Assembly (NCBI GenBank): GCA_024449915.1
Contig: JAMZAV010000310.1
Span: forward strand, 558,001 to 622,000
DNA: 64,000 nucleotides
Reading direction: 5' to 3'
Source of the DNA: Sweltsa coloradensis
Lineage: Eukaryota > Arthropoda > Insecta > Plecoptera > Chloroperlidae
The notes beneath the pieces are model-generated. The model had not been told where the DNA came from. It was given only the letters and a program-made list of their open reading frames with translations, and did no database searches. Below, piece after piece: positions 35,670 through 48,555 of the stretch (its first letter is position 1; each line of letters begins with the position of its first letter). A program made the translations under genes and the position numbers.

Positions 35670-36145
35670 TACAAATGTAGGGTTATGGTGACTTCAAGTG
35701 ACTTGAATTCTGGAAAAGAATAGAACATATTTTTGCTAGCCATTCATAAGATCAGCTTAGTGTTTGGCAGGACTTTTAATGAAAGCTCTAGACTAATTTT
35801 TGAAGACCCCCCCCCAACCCCTAGGGCCCATAGGCCCTACCTTCTACAAAGTTGGTCAGAGCAGAGGCCTACACTCATTTTAATATAGTACAATAAGGCG
35901 TAGGCCTATGTGACATATCTAGGGTAGGCCTAGGCCTAGGTCTATGATCCTACAACAAGAACAGTAGCAAACTTCTTGAAATGCCTAGGAGGCTAGGCTA
36001 GGCCTAGGCCTAGCCTAGGGCCTAGCCCTAGACTTTGGACGCAGCCTAGGGTCCATCGAGGATGAAGCCCAGTAAAAACCAGCCTCTTCAGAGCCCTTCT
36101 TGACATCAACAAAGATTCAATGAAGATTTTTAACAAAGCACATAC

Positions 36146-36320
36146 CGTGATAATGATAAATTCAAATGATTGTGTTACGAAGTGTGTATAAACGACTTAT
36201 TATTTTATTTATTATACGTGATATCAGGACTTACATTTTGCTGTGTCTAAGAACACGTCTAGCGGAAACACGGCATGACAATAAAATGAATTACCATTGA
36301 GCGAAATCTTTGTAGAAACT
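36146..36320 (-). promoter_or_regulatory. Phb1: Possible prohibitin 5' UTR exon and start region
   Basis: The coding exon is preceded by an acceptor at 35710-35711, so a non-coding first exon must lie further upstream. The first good donor met is on this strand at 36144-36145 (exon ...cacgg, then GTATGTG), and a TCAGTTT initiator-like string lies at about 36316-36323. Exon limits are inferred and untested. Confidence 0.3.
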
Positions 36321-37875
36321 GACCTCTATTTTCGATCTCTTAAACTTTTAAATATCTGCCGTTAGAGAGCAGGATAGTTAATTAAAGTTTCAAATGCGCC
36401 AAATACGAATATCGTATTTATCGTATTACTGACCGTATTTTTATGTCGTAAGAATTGAATTTTGGTCAATTCGTTATTCAAAAAAAAACTTACACCTTAA
36501 GACTTAGGACGAGTTGTGAACATTAAATAGAAAAACCTTATTCAACTTGACGTGCACATGGTACATGACGTATAACTCCCGAAGTAACATGAAAAGTATT
36601 AAAAAACAAGAAGTATAAGAAATAATTTAGTACCTTCCTATACTAGGTACCAGAAGTAGTGAAGTGCATATGCGTAAGGTTGGCCACGAAATGGCGCGCA
36701 ACATGTTAATGCCTTTCCGGCAAACGTTGGTGGTATTTTACGAATTTTGAATTTGGGTTAATAAAAGTTTTTTTTTTGTATTGTTAAAAAAATCCAAAGA
36801 AATATTGCAACATTTTCAAAACAATATTATGGGTTCAAAATTGGATGATTGGAATTTTTCTCCACCACACCAGTTTTCTTTAAAACCAAAATTAACATCG
36901 TTCCTTGAAAATTAAGGTTGATAAGCCCTAACAAAGTTAGAGTTAAAAAGGGAATCTGGACAAATGGAATAAATTCCAAGGAAGATAGAACGACAAAATT
37001 TAAAAGTAAAGTTTGGATGGGTTTTCCTAAATTAAGAATAAAATTCAATGTTTCTTTGTAGAATAATACGGGATAATGGATAAGCATAAATTGTATTCAA
37101 AGGAAACTTAGTGCTGAAATTGTGTACCAAAAGTGTTTTTTTTTAATTAAACTTTAGAAAAATCCCAGCAGACTGTGAGGATTCTCAAAACAATTTTGGA
37201 GGTATAAATTGGATGATGTATTTTTTCATTAATTGCTTATATACAGATTTCTTATAAAATAAGAAAAAGAAATTAGTACATTTAAAATGTTTTTATGCAA
37301 GGTCACTAGCTTCAAAACTGCCTAACTTAAAAGTACCGTAGTTTAAGAAAGTATAGTTTTGAGTAAACGGGTGTTAAAGTTAATACATAAGGTGCACTTC
37401 ATGTGCAGTAATTACATTACCGGTACCATTTTTTCGGAGGGTATTCAACAAAGAGATTTGATTTTTTTTTAATTCAGCACATTGGAGTTTTTGCTAACAA
37501 TAATTGTATTTTTTTTTAATTTTTAAATTAATTTTTGAATATACGATGGTTGTCATAGCAACATAAAATAATTAAATTTTTGCAAAAAACAAACAAAAAG
37601 AAAACAAACAATTAAAATATTAATTTTTTAAAATTTAATTGTGATAAACAATATAACATAATCAACCCAAAATCAACTTTGACAAAAAGTTTCATTTCTG
37701 CTTCCCTTAAGCAATATCCAATCAATCGGTAGTAGTGAAATTAATGTAGAAAAAAAACATAACGTAATGTTGCATAACATAGATGAACTAATTTATAACT
37801 AAGGTTTAACATGATAAATGGATATTTAAAATAGGGATATAATACATTACATTACATTTAGGCATAGAGGTATTC
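36321..37875. other. Intergenic, AT-rich
   Basis: No gene or repeat boundary recognised upstream of prohibitin. Several T and A homopolymers; reading frames are unsupported. Confidence 0.4.
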
Positions 37876-37879
37876 ATGG

Positions 37880-38160
37880 ACCGAGTAGTAGGGCCATCAA
37901 ATTCCAACTCGCAACCTTCTCGTGGTATGGCCCGTGATTAGGGGAGTTTTTCTCCCTGAAACTAATGGCGAGCTCTGGGTCGTCGTCGGGGAACTTTCCC
38001 CTTCCCTTTGACTACCTCCCCGACGGCGACGACAATGACAACACGGACGGATGATGACACAGACGGAGACGACCACGACGTGGGGGAACCTTTGCCTTCC
38101 CCATACGCTTGTGGCTGGTTCTGACCAGCACAGGCCTGTCCACTCCTTGTCCACACGCGT
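37880..38160 (-). repeat. CCAGAGCT-family repeat, minus copy
   Basis: On the minus strand: tgctggtcagaaccagccac, a gtcgtc-rich middle, cccagagctcgccattagtt, ctcccctaatcac and gcgagttggaatttgatggc. A related fragment is at 24457-24575, also minus. Confidence 0.7.
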
Positions 38161-38459
38161 CACCCCTTACGTCCCTCCTCTCTTCCATTGCTAATAAACG
38201 TTAGCCAATATAATAATAATAGGACGTAGAATACTTTAATATAAAAATAATATAATTAAATAATAATAATAATAAGGTAATAATTAATTTATATGAATGA
38301 ATGAATTGCTCCGCCCTGGAGTACGGTGTGGGAGTTGGGTAGTACAAAAGACAAATTATGATATAATAAGACAGTAAAAATAATAATCATAATAAAATAT
38401 ACTACATATATCATATAATAATAAAACAATGAATAATAATAATCAATATAATAATAATA

Positions 38460-39335
38460 TTATTAGATAATGGGACCGAGTATGAAACATTTTTATAAAG
38501 AAAGCATTTTGTTCTGAAATGAATGGATAAAGGTTAAACCGTTTTTTATGGTTGGGGAGAGTGATTTGGAGATTCTGGCTCTTGTAAAAACATGGAATTA
38601 GAGTACGGTTAAGTTGGATTATATCTAAGTTTCAGGAGTACAAAGTTGTGGCTAGTTGGAATAGGGAGCTGGCAACTAGAGGTGCTCCAGTTGAAAGGCC
38701 CTCTACAGTTTTCCTGGGGAAAAGCAGCCATGGATGCGTATTGCATAGTTTTGGAGGATTGATAATCTGGTCGCTTGGAAGAGGTTGCACCCAGAAAATA
38801 GGCATATGGTTGAAGGAGTGGAACATGGGAAAAAAGTTTAAACCTTTAAGTATGTGGGGATGAACTAGATTTTAGAGCTTCTTGAGAATGAAACAACCAC
38901 TTTTAATTTTAGAGATCACCTGGTTAATGTGGATTTACCAATCTAAAGTTTCAGAGATGTTTAATCCTAGCAATTTAGGAGAGTTGGTTCGAGTGATGCT
39001 TTTATCTCATCTAGCCAGATTAAGGGACTAGATTTTTTTTTGGGGGGTTTGGGGGGGGGGGGGGAGTGGAAGAAAAGGTAGGTGGTCTTTGCTAGTGAAT
39101 CTGTGCTAAAGAGGTTGCTATGGCAGTATTGTATACACAGCATGGCAGCAGTTGAGCTTCTTGGACAGGTTAGAGGAGTTGACTCCAGTCATCCGCATAC
39201 TGAGTACGTGTGTTCTCGTCCAGGAAGTTGGGCAGGTTTTTAGTGAATTGTGTGAAAGCAAGGGGCATAATTTTGAGCCCCGTGGAACCACAGTGGGGGC
39301 AAAGTTTTACGTCAATTTCTACGAATCAATAATAT
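38460..39335 (-). pseudogene. LINE reverse-transcriptase fragment, decayed
   Basis: Minus-strand frames contain GVPRGSKL.PLL-like and QYADDW motifs (RT catalytic region; about 39180-39310), then PKLLGLNISETLDW, INQVISKIKSGCFILKKL and a C-terminal stretch ending near MFHTRSHYLI. Frameshifts, stops and a G/T homopolymer near 39030-39065 break it. The motifs match non-LTR retrotransposon RT; the clade is not resolved. Confidence 0.75.
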
Positions 39336-41496
39336 AATTAGTTATAATTAATAATTTTAAAAGTTGGTACTAATTTGTTTTTAGTAGCCCGCCGAGGTGT
39401 CAGGTTATGTCCTTGTCTCGACCCAAATATTTTCTAACGCAGCGCGACAATCTGTAAATAAAGAGAAACATTTACATTTTTAAAAACATAAAATATCATG
39501 GTTTTTGCGCGTTTCAAGTTAAAATTAGCCTATTGATTTGAAGCGGCCCAAAACTCTCCGGTCCTTCTGTCATTAAACCGGTCGATATAATATGGGCCTA
39601 TCCGCCCCTGCATTAATTTTGCATTCAGACATTCTGTGTTCTCAAATTATTTCAAATGTAATTAGTTTAAAATCAAAACGTTTATTTACATGCGGGACGA
39701 AGGAAGTCCTCCCTGTTTCCCGTCCCCTTACCATTCAGTTTCAGAGTTGATAGTCTTAGCACATGCAGATAACAGATTGACAGAAGTGTAATATATTATT
39801 ATATCTGAGCAGTAAGCATTGCTCCCGCCCCTGCAGGTACGGAGTGGGTGTGAGCAGTACAAGTACAACAATGAAGTGAAGGTGGACAGACAAGCTACAG
39901 GTTGTCAATACATTTACAATGCAAATATTACCACAGGTAATATTACGATTATACGACAGGACAGCTGTTCGGCTGTTTCTCTCCACCCATTCAAATAATT
40001 TGGTTTAGTCAGGTCACTCAGGTGTGAGAAGAGAAGATTAACCTTAGCGGGGGGGGAGGCTATCCCCCTCTCCCATCCCATCCCCTCCCCTACCCATACC
40101 TCTAATTTCGTTTCCCTAACTAAATCATAAGACGAATGTCATCATGTACAGTTGTACCATTTGAGTATAGAACATATTACTCATACATACTCAATGGTTG
40201 TACACACACACCCTTATAACTATGATTTGGTCAACTGAGACTCATAGTAACGCGGGTTGTACTCCCCATAGAACGGGATCTTTGGTCGAGTCACAAAAAA
40301 TAATTTGGTTGACGAAACCGTTTTTTATTATTCATAACACACAGGATGCGATTAAACATTCTACAACATTACAACAATATCGTTACAAAATTATTGTGTT
40401 TGGACACATTTCTGGAATATTTAACCAACGAGATTACTTAAACATGTTCTGGCCAGGTTATATGATTTAGATTGATGATAATCTTTGTACTACCTGGGAT
40501 TTCATAAAAATAAGTTATGCTGTATAATAAATGATTACGATCTTCACGGGTATGTGCCGTATTTCACTAGCGAGGTGAGGGGTTGGGGTGGTTGGAGTGT
40601 AGCGTGGAAGTTATTCACACGGCCCTGAAGGACGGACTTCATCGCCAACGCAACATCCTGAGGGATTGCAAATGAGTTTTTAGAATGATTATAATATATT
40701 TCGCAACTATCGAAAAACAAAATAGACAAACTGGTATACAAACTAAGGAGTAACTCGTCAGCAGTAGCCTATACTTCGTATGACAACTCACGAGGTAGGT
40801 TTATTGTTTTTTTAGTCAAATCTAAAATTTAAAAAAGTTTTCCTTTAGTTCTAGACTATATTATCGTACTATATTTCTATGCGATTTAAATAATCTAATT
40901 GTATTCTGTAAAATGCAAAATGGGAAGAAAGTGTTTTGGTACAAAAACATTAATCCATACACGCATACGGTAAAAAAATAATACAAATGACAGATATCAG
41001 AAACCAGACGCCCACGTAAGAAATGTACTTTTCGTGTGAGGGCTGACTGACAAATGAGAAACAAAAAGCATATTAAATATTTGTATAAGAGAGTTAAAAA
41101 AAACATAAAAAGGATAAGTAAATAATATGAAATAATTGCCACCACGAGGATATTTTTCATTCGGTTTTGAACATAAATAAGAATCATTGCGAAAGTTTAT
41201 TCAAATTCTGTTTTCTTCAAAATGTATAACGAATAGCTAATAAGAAAAATATTGAATACCTTTTGGAAGTAAATTGCGATCAACATCTCCCCCACTCAAC
41301 CATACCTTGCTGGCATCCATGTGCACTGTGCATCTGCATAGTTGTTTTTACTTTATTTTTAAGCACTGGTTGATTAGTCTTCAGTTAGATAAAATTATAT
41401 CAACTGGCTGACACAAAATGTAGGGTCTATACAGGAGAAAATATTAGTGTTTTGCCATTGAGCTGAAATCTGCGTAATATGTTTTACATTATTATT
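39336..41496. other. Intergenic, nothing recognised
   Basis: AT-rich with a short pyrimidine/purine-rich stretch near 40050-40100. No coding evidence beyond chance ORFs. Confidence 0.4.
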
Positions 41497-42239
41497 AGAT
41501 GAGCGAAGCGAAGACTTCAATTTCACTTTGTGTGTTGTTTTTTTTCCACTTACGTTACCCCAAGAAAAATAGCCCGGGTGTTTTGTTTTTGTTAGATTTT
41601 TATCTGTTTGTTCGCTCTCTACCGGGCAAACGGCATATGCGATCTTGATGAAAATTGGAGGGGACCTTCGAAATCTCTGAACTTAGAGGGTGTATTGTTT
41701 TTGGGTACAATCGAAGAAATATTTCTCATGAATATCGTACTTTTACGATTTTTTTCATTTTTTAATGAGATATTTTCGTGATATTTGGCAAACGGCTACT
41801 CCGATATTAATGAAACTTTATGGGAACGTTTAAAATCACTGAAATTATATATGTTATGATTTTAGAGACATTTGAAAAAATATTACTTATAGAAATCGTA
41901 CTTTTACGATTTTTTCTCCGGTTTTTAATACGATATTTTCGTGATATTTAAGCCGATTCTGACCAAACGGGTGGGGCTACAACGTTCATATTTTACATTG
42001 ACATATAGATTATGGTGATGTAGTGCCTCTTGAAAGAAAAAATTGAAAAATTTGGTCAAAATTCATAGAAATAAAATATTTAATATAAGCCTTTTACAGG
42101 TGCATAAGTAACAAGTAATATGAAGTAACAATAGAAAAAGTAATGAGATTCCACTTAAAAACGTAATCATTGAACAGAAATATTCCAAAAAAGCTCATCC
42201 ATCAACGCGACTGGAAAAAGCGCTCGCGAAGCGGCCTAG
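41497..42239 (-). mobile_element. Helitron-like element, ~740-bp copy
   Basis: Begins agatgagcgaagcgaagac, ends gcgctcgcgaagcggcCTAG then T. Close relative of 16238-16908: same aacggctactccgat and cgtgatatttggc internal units, and the gtggggctacaacg segment. Confidence 0.68.
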
Positions 42240-42948
42240 TACTTTTTCATACTGTTGTTTGTACTCTTACATTTAATCAATCTTGAAGGCAACATAAGAG
42301 TGCGGATCATCATCCGATCATGACACCAAGGTTACATAGGAAAGGAAAGAGAGATTTGACCATCAATCAATCAATCAATCCTCGATATGTATAGGCCTAG
42401 TGTATCGTGGACCCGGGTCTGTAGTGATCGAGTGCCGCTGTGCTGAGAAGTCTTTATCTTGGTGCGTTCCAGACTCGGGTGTCAATCCCACCCCATCCCA
42501 CCCCTACAAACTCTCACACAATGCGAGAGTGTGAAGAAAAGGAAGGGAGGATAGAGAACTTTCATTTGATGTTGATCGCGCGTCATCTAACCCACGTTTT
42601 GTACAGAGAGAGACCCTCTGCTTAGTATATCTTTCTGGTTGTTGTTGTCATTTTATTGCTTTTCGAACATAACAGAGGCTGACACCTTTCAGCTCATAGC
42701 TTCCTTTTATTCTCACTTCCACTGTCACTTTTTTCTTTGGTGTTATGGGTTCACTGTTGATGAAACATGGGAACCGATCTTCTACGAATCCCCCTCCTCC
42801 CCATCTCTTCACGCCTTCGTAATCGTATCCCAACTTCCTTAGTACATATTATTCAAAGTAAAGTAATGTCTAATGAAGCATTTCTCTTCTGATCAACAAT
42901 CATTATTAACATTTTATGCATCATAAGTAGAGATACGTAAAAATATTT

Positions 42949-43210
42949 GTGAATAGATGCTAAAAGTGCTATTTTTCCAATTAAAACTATGGTTTTCCAG
43001 TCCTATTTTATTTTATTTTACATAGTACCTATAATTTGTTTATACACATTTTATTCAGATGATATTAATTCAACCTTGGTGACATAATTTTAAAATAAAA
43101 ATATGAAAAAACTTCATACACAAGATTTTGAAAGTGGCCAAAAATTAGATTCTACAAAACGCTATGAATGACTCTTGAAATTTGATAATGCTATATATAC
43201 GTATCTCTAA
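42949..43210 (+). repeat. Second copy of the prohibitin intron 4 repeat
   Basis: Aligns to about 27236-27540: gtgaatagatgcta, ggttttccagtcctatttta, gatattaattcaaccttg, aaacttcata, gtggccaaaaa, tctacaaaacgcta. It lies 51 bp before a Helitron-like end. Confidence 0.7.
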
Positions 43211-43261
43211 TCATAAGCAATTTGAAAATTACAATGCATTCTTTTTAGGGGAATATAATTG

Positions 43262-44749
43262 GATACGTAACAGCGTAGCGAGCAAGGAAATTCCATTTCA
43301 ACTTCACTGGAAAAACAAATCGCGATATTTTTTTGGGTTTTTTTTCTTTTTATTATTGTGTGATTTGTTAACGACGGTACCGAAACCAATGCGAAATTTT
43401 GGGCCTTTTAAATCCTGGAAAAAGAAACTGCCATGTTTTTTTTTTACGTTTTTTTTTCATGAAAATGCCTTTTCGTATTTTTGTCGTTTTTAACAATAGT
43501 TCTCGACTTAAACATACCTCTAATTCGATTGTAAGGTTTTTCAAGGAACCTTAAATCTATGAATTAAGAATGCCGTTTTTGAGCGCAATCGAAAATTATT
43601 TCTCATGAAAATCGAATTTTACGGTTTTTTTCTTTTTTTAAAAAGTTCTTTGACTTAAACACCTACATGCTTATCCTATTGTAATGAATTTTTCACAGAA
43701 CCTTAATTTTATGAATTAATATATTTGTAAATTTGAGCGCAATCGAAAAATTATTTCTATGAAAATCGAAATTTTACGATGTTTTTTTTCTTTTTTAAAA
43801 ATTAATAAAATTAAAAACTACATGCTTTCATTTGTATGATTTTTTTAATTAATTTAATTATTCGACTTTGTAATAATTTGTACGACAAAAATTTAAACCA
43901 ATCGCAATAAAATTACGCTATCCAAATCGGCGAGGACTTACGATTTTCCTATTTTTTTTATGAAAGTACGAGCGAACGAAGATTCATTACTAATGAAAAA
44001 AATCCGGAATGTTTTCTTTTTTCTTTTTTTTTTCTGTTTGTATTATTGTGTGTTTGTTAACACGATTCCGGCTAAACCAATACTTCTATTGCGATGAAAT
44101 TTTATGAAGGCCTTCGAAATCTCTGAACTTAGAACTGCCACGTTTTTGAGCGCAATCGAAAAATTTTTTCTCATAAAAAACGCAATTTTACGATTTTTTT
44201 CGATTTTTAAAAAATTTCTTCGACTTATAACACCTACATGCTTTATCCGATTCTTATGATTTTTTCACAGAGCCTTAATTTTATGAAATAAGATATTCGT
44301 GTGAAATTTGAGCGTAATCGAAAAATTATTTCTCATGAAAATCGTAATTTTACGGGTGTTTTCTTTTTTTAAAACAATTCTTTGACTTATAACACCTACA
44401 TGCTTTATCCTATTGAAATGATTTTTTTACAGAACCTTTATTTGATGAATTAATATATTCGTGTTAAATTTTAGAGCAATCGAATAATTATTTCTTATGA
44501 AAATTGCAATTTTACGATTTTTTTCTTTTTAAAAAATTACGATTAAAAAAAATTAAGTTTATTTTTTATTTTTTGTTATTTAATTAAAAAAATTAAGTAA
44601 ATTTTTTATTTAATTTAATTTAATTTAAAAAATCTTCGACTAAATAATGATTTTTTCACAGAACAACAGAAAATCCGCGTAACACATGGCAGCTCAATGC
44701 ACCATATACGCTCATCCAACAACGCGGCGGGACTTAAGCGTTTTCCTAG
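43262..44749 (-). mobile_element. Helitron-like element, long copy with ~160-bp array
   Basis: Begins gatacgtaacagcgtagcg, ends cggcgggacttaagcg..CTAG then T, as at 1-81. gagcgcaatcgaaaaattat recurs at about 43578, 43734, 44147, 44308 and 44473, marking degenerate ~160-bp units separated by ttcgacttataacacctac and cacagaaccttaattttatg. Confidence 0.65.
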
Positions 44750-47700
44750 TTATTATATACCTAGGTACAGGACGTAACAGACAGAGGATGAAAAAAATCC
44801 AAGGATGTTTTAAACACACAATTTTAAAAATATCTATGAAACAGTAGTCATAGAGAAATAATATTAGGCACAGTCTTCTGGGAAGACCAAATTTATTTTT
44901 TCCTTTTTTATTTTGGTTGATGTATATACTCCCATACTCTCCCACTACTGCTACTTGAATAAACGATTTTGTGCGCAAAGTTGTGAAAGTATACGGTTTA
45001 GATGGCTGACATTTTTGTATATTATAGCTTTCTATACCTTCGACTATGCATATGATATTTTGATATTTTTTTTATATTTAATACCTTGAAGTCTATATTA
45101 TACAACGTTCTACATTTCCGGTACGGTGATGGTATTATTTGTTGTACCGCCATAAGAAAAGTCTCATAGAACTCCTTCACTCAGGATTGCCGGTGTCTTG
45201 TACAGGACCGATGACTCCCGAACTAGATTACACTTACATTATGGACTTTTACAGGGTTTGTCTACAAATTTAGATATTTCTTTCTACACTACATCTACTT
45301 ACAGACGGACATAACATTTTGGTTCTGATGCGTACCGCATTCTTCTCATGTCTTCGTTCTGAGAAGTGTGAACAATCATCAACTCATATCATCATCATTC
45401 ATATTGTGACTTGTGAGCTTGGTGTATAAATACGTATGTAACTATCAATTACCATAATATTTCATTTACCTGCGATGAGAACTGATTGTTGCGAAGCTCG
45501 GCCATCACAATAACCACCGTTTTCTCACCTTGAATGATGCAACCGCTATAATTCAAATAAGCGCGTGTTATAATAGGAGATTCCCTCAAGGTCATCCAAC
45601 TGGTTGCGGCAGTATTTAGCTTGACGCACAAGTGTGAGTGAGAGTGACGGGGGGGGGGGGGAGAGTCAATACCCAGAGACAATCACAACATAACCTGTTT
45701 ACAGAGCTACAGAAGACAGGTGCAGTGCAGAGGATACGGTAAGTCGAAAGCCAGGCAGAAGTGGCCAAGTGCTAGCACGATGACTTCAGATTCGAGAGGT
45801 CGGGGGTTCTATACCAGGTCCAGCGAGCGACTCCAGTCACCGTCAATCTGGACTGAAGGAGTTTCCAAAGCTCCTTTTAGTTATTATGTAAATGCTATGC
45901 TGAGAGTCGGAATGCTGTACACCAGTCACTCTCAAACAGCAGTGTAGTCTATATTATCTGTGCTCAAACGTTTCTCCGTACTTAAAATCGGTGTCTGAAA
46001 GCAAATTTGGGGGGGGGGGGGAGAGATGGAGATGATGTTTAAACAACTTTTCACATTGTACACATTTCATATACACAGTGAGCTAGCTGACACACATTTG
46101 AGCTTAAACTCCTTTGCATATTGGCTAAAACTGTAAAAGGATGTTTGTATTTGTAGTTGGCGTAAATTTGATTCTTGTTCTTATGCCATTTTAAACAATC
46201 CTCATTCAATACTCCCTTCCTGGCCCTACATCTCTTGTGATAATACATTACCTATCTCAACCAACTCCCTACAACTCAGAACACACCCACATGCACACAA
46301 TTTGCATTCGAATTTTGTTCTTTATAGTCGTTTTACTTTTATGGGTCCATTGAGACAAATAATGCAAGGGAAGTATTTCGCCGCAGGCAGCATCTTACCG
46401 AAGTGTTTCATAGGGGGCGAAACTCAAAATAGGCCACAAATCTGGCTAAGTCTAGAGTTGCAACATAAGAAATATCTCTGGACCCAGATTGGGGAATTAT
46501 CTCGAGCTCGGGAACACCTGCAATGCGATCATGTAGATCAGGATAAATGTCTATCGACAGGATTGAATAATAGATGTTCTCCTTGGTCTTGTAGGTGGAC
46601 AACGGGTGAGCTCTCGACTGAAATTACAGCTTTTTTTATATGGATAACGAGTAACAAGATCGCAGTGCTGATATAGCAGGGGATAAAAGTTTATCCTAGG
46701 TATTGCTGAAACCTTAGATGAACAGTATGAAGTTTCACACGTTTTTCTCTATTTTAGTACGATCGCTACCAGGGGCAGAGTTTATGAAAAGTGAAGGGTT
46801 GAAGACTGAAGTGCAAACAATGATATTAGGAGCTAACAATAAGCTTTCACCTCACTTTGCACTACGTCTACCCACTTGTTTACTTTCGGTATCGAGCTCT
46901 ATGGTTTAGCCCACCTACCAATGAATTATTTTAATTAGAAAATTTCAAAATAGATTATTTAAACTAAAAATTGTGTTGCCATCCAAAGATGTTGAAACAA
47001 TGTTTTACGCGGAAAATAATAATGTTATTTCAAAATAAAATCAACCATTTACTAATGGTTGGTGTAGTTAGTAGTAGTAGTTGTTAAAACTTTAAATATT
47101 TACTCAATTTATTTTCTTTATTTCTTCTGTTTCTTATATCTGAGAATGCGATTAATGTTAATGTAGTTTATTCAATTCTGATCAAAATTTACTTAGAGTT
47201 AATTATTTTGTGTGCATTTTGTAAATTACTTTTATAATGTCTTCCTTTTAATTTTTTAATCAGTTTTTATAGCTGGCTAGGATAGACGTTATATACATAA
47301 CAAATAAAATCCGCTTCATATTACATCACCATTTTAATTTTCAAAAACCATTTGCCCCATTTACTTGGTAGAGTCACAACGCGAAAATAGTATAATCAGG
47401 GGTATAATGTAGATAATCGACTAGAATACAAGTCTGGTTTGGTAGACGCCCCTCTTTTATCGAAACGCTATCTACCAATAGCGATAAGTTACGTATACAC
47501 ACAGCAAACGGGATAGGTTACTCAACAGCCAGTCAAATCTGTGTACATGTTGTAGCACTCTGGTTCTAAGTTCACGAGTTCGATTCCCAATAGTGGCAAT
47601 CATGACTGAAAATTACCTCATACAAATAAATTGGTTCCAGGACAATGTTATCAACATTCCTTCTTCATGTTTTGTTTTTGCAAACTTGATCTAAATATTA

Positions 47701-48353
47701 TATTTATATCTATTTTTCTGGCGAAAGTTCTTCCATGTCAAAACCTCCCCTCATTCACACCCTACCCCGCTGGGCGCTGACCCGTGATAATAATCATGAA
47801 TGAATTATGTCGCTACCTACATTTATTTTAATTAATCTAAGAATAGGTTAGTTTCACAGAAAAATCAAAAGATCTCACACGTAGGCCCATATATAATTGA
47901 GCAATTTTAATTTTTTATTTGACAGCGAAATTTACTTCTGCATTGGGTCAACGAACCGTTTCAGAAGAATCAAAATTTGTTAAAATTAGGCAAAATACAT
48001 GGAATTACTATGCGAGAAATTTAAATTTTTATAAACTCTAGACTGGTAGTATGAGATATTAAAAGTGACTGATCTAGTAATTAACTCACAGGTGTAGGGA
48101 GGGAATAAAATAACAAGTATTTACCCTGTCTGCGCCCATGCTACAGTATTTCGGCGGGCCGCCGCACTTTTGACAAAGAGTCGCTGTTCATCTTGACGTC
48201 GCATCAACAGCGATACCAACGACAATCGAAACGTTTATCATCCTATCTCATAAACGCAGATTTAATTAAACGAACGAGCCATACAGATATTTCGAATGAT
48301 ACGTGTTCTTCTTGCTGTGCCTCTATGCTGATTTAAATAGAACCGGTGTGTGT
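44750..48353. other. Intergenic, low feature density
   Basis: A tRNA-like SINE head lies near 45757-45830 (A box tggccaagtgctagcac, B-like ggttctatacc) and a weak B box near 47577. G runs at 45650-45661 and 46008-46021. Reading frames at 46302-46676 and 45449-45682 (minus) match nothing I know. Confidence 0.45.
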
Positions 48354-48555
48354 TATAAAAGTCGTTTGGAACAAGGTGCTCGAGGGGTGCAGCGCGATGG
48401 AAGGAAGAGCCGTTTCGGTCGTTACAGGCTAGTTCATTCGCCAGCAGCGCTCTGCACGGTTGTGTAGGGGCCCTCGTTCGCGTGTGAGTGTTGTGAGTGC
48501 TAATAAGAAAACATTGCAGTAGGAGGTGTATTTGAATCATCAGTAAATTTCTCAC
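48354..48555 (+). promoter_or_regulatory. CadN: Possible TATA promoter and 5' UTR exon of N-cadherin
   Basis: The cadherin coding exon begins at a splice acceptor with 110 nt of 5' UTR, so an upstream exon is needed. TATAAAAG at 48354-48361, a G/C-rich stretch after it, and a strong donor (ctcac|gtaagt, GT at 48556-48557) make 48385-48555 a candidate. It contains a short upstream ORF (ATG at about 48397, closed 11 codons later by TAG). Assignment to this gene is inference; other upstream exons are possible. Confidence 0.3.

Noticed and set aside
45449..45682. 77-aa minus-strand ORF ending at a possible donor
   Set aside because: It looks slightly protein-like and meets a GTAAAT donor, but no partner exon or family could be identified.
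46302..46676. 124-aa plus-strand ORF and the antisense 64-aa frame
   Set aside because: No recognisable family, signal peptide or splice-supported continuation; cannot be distinguished from chance.
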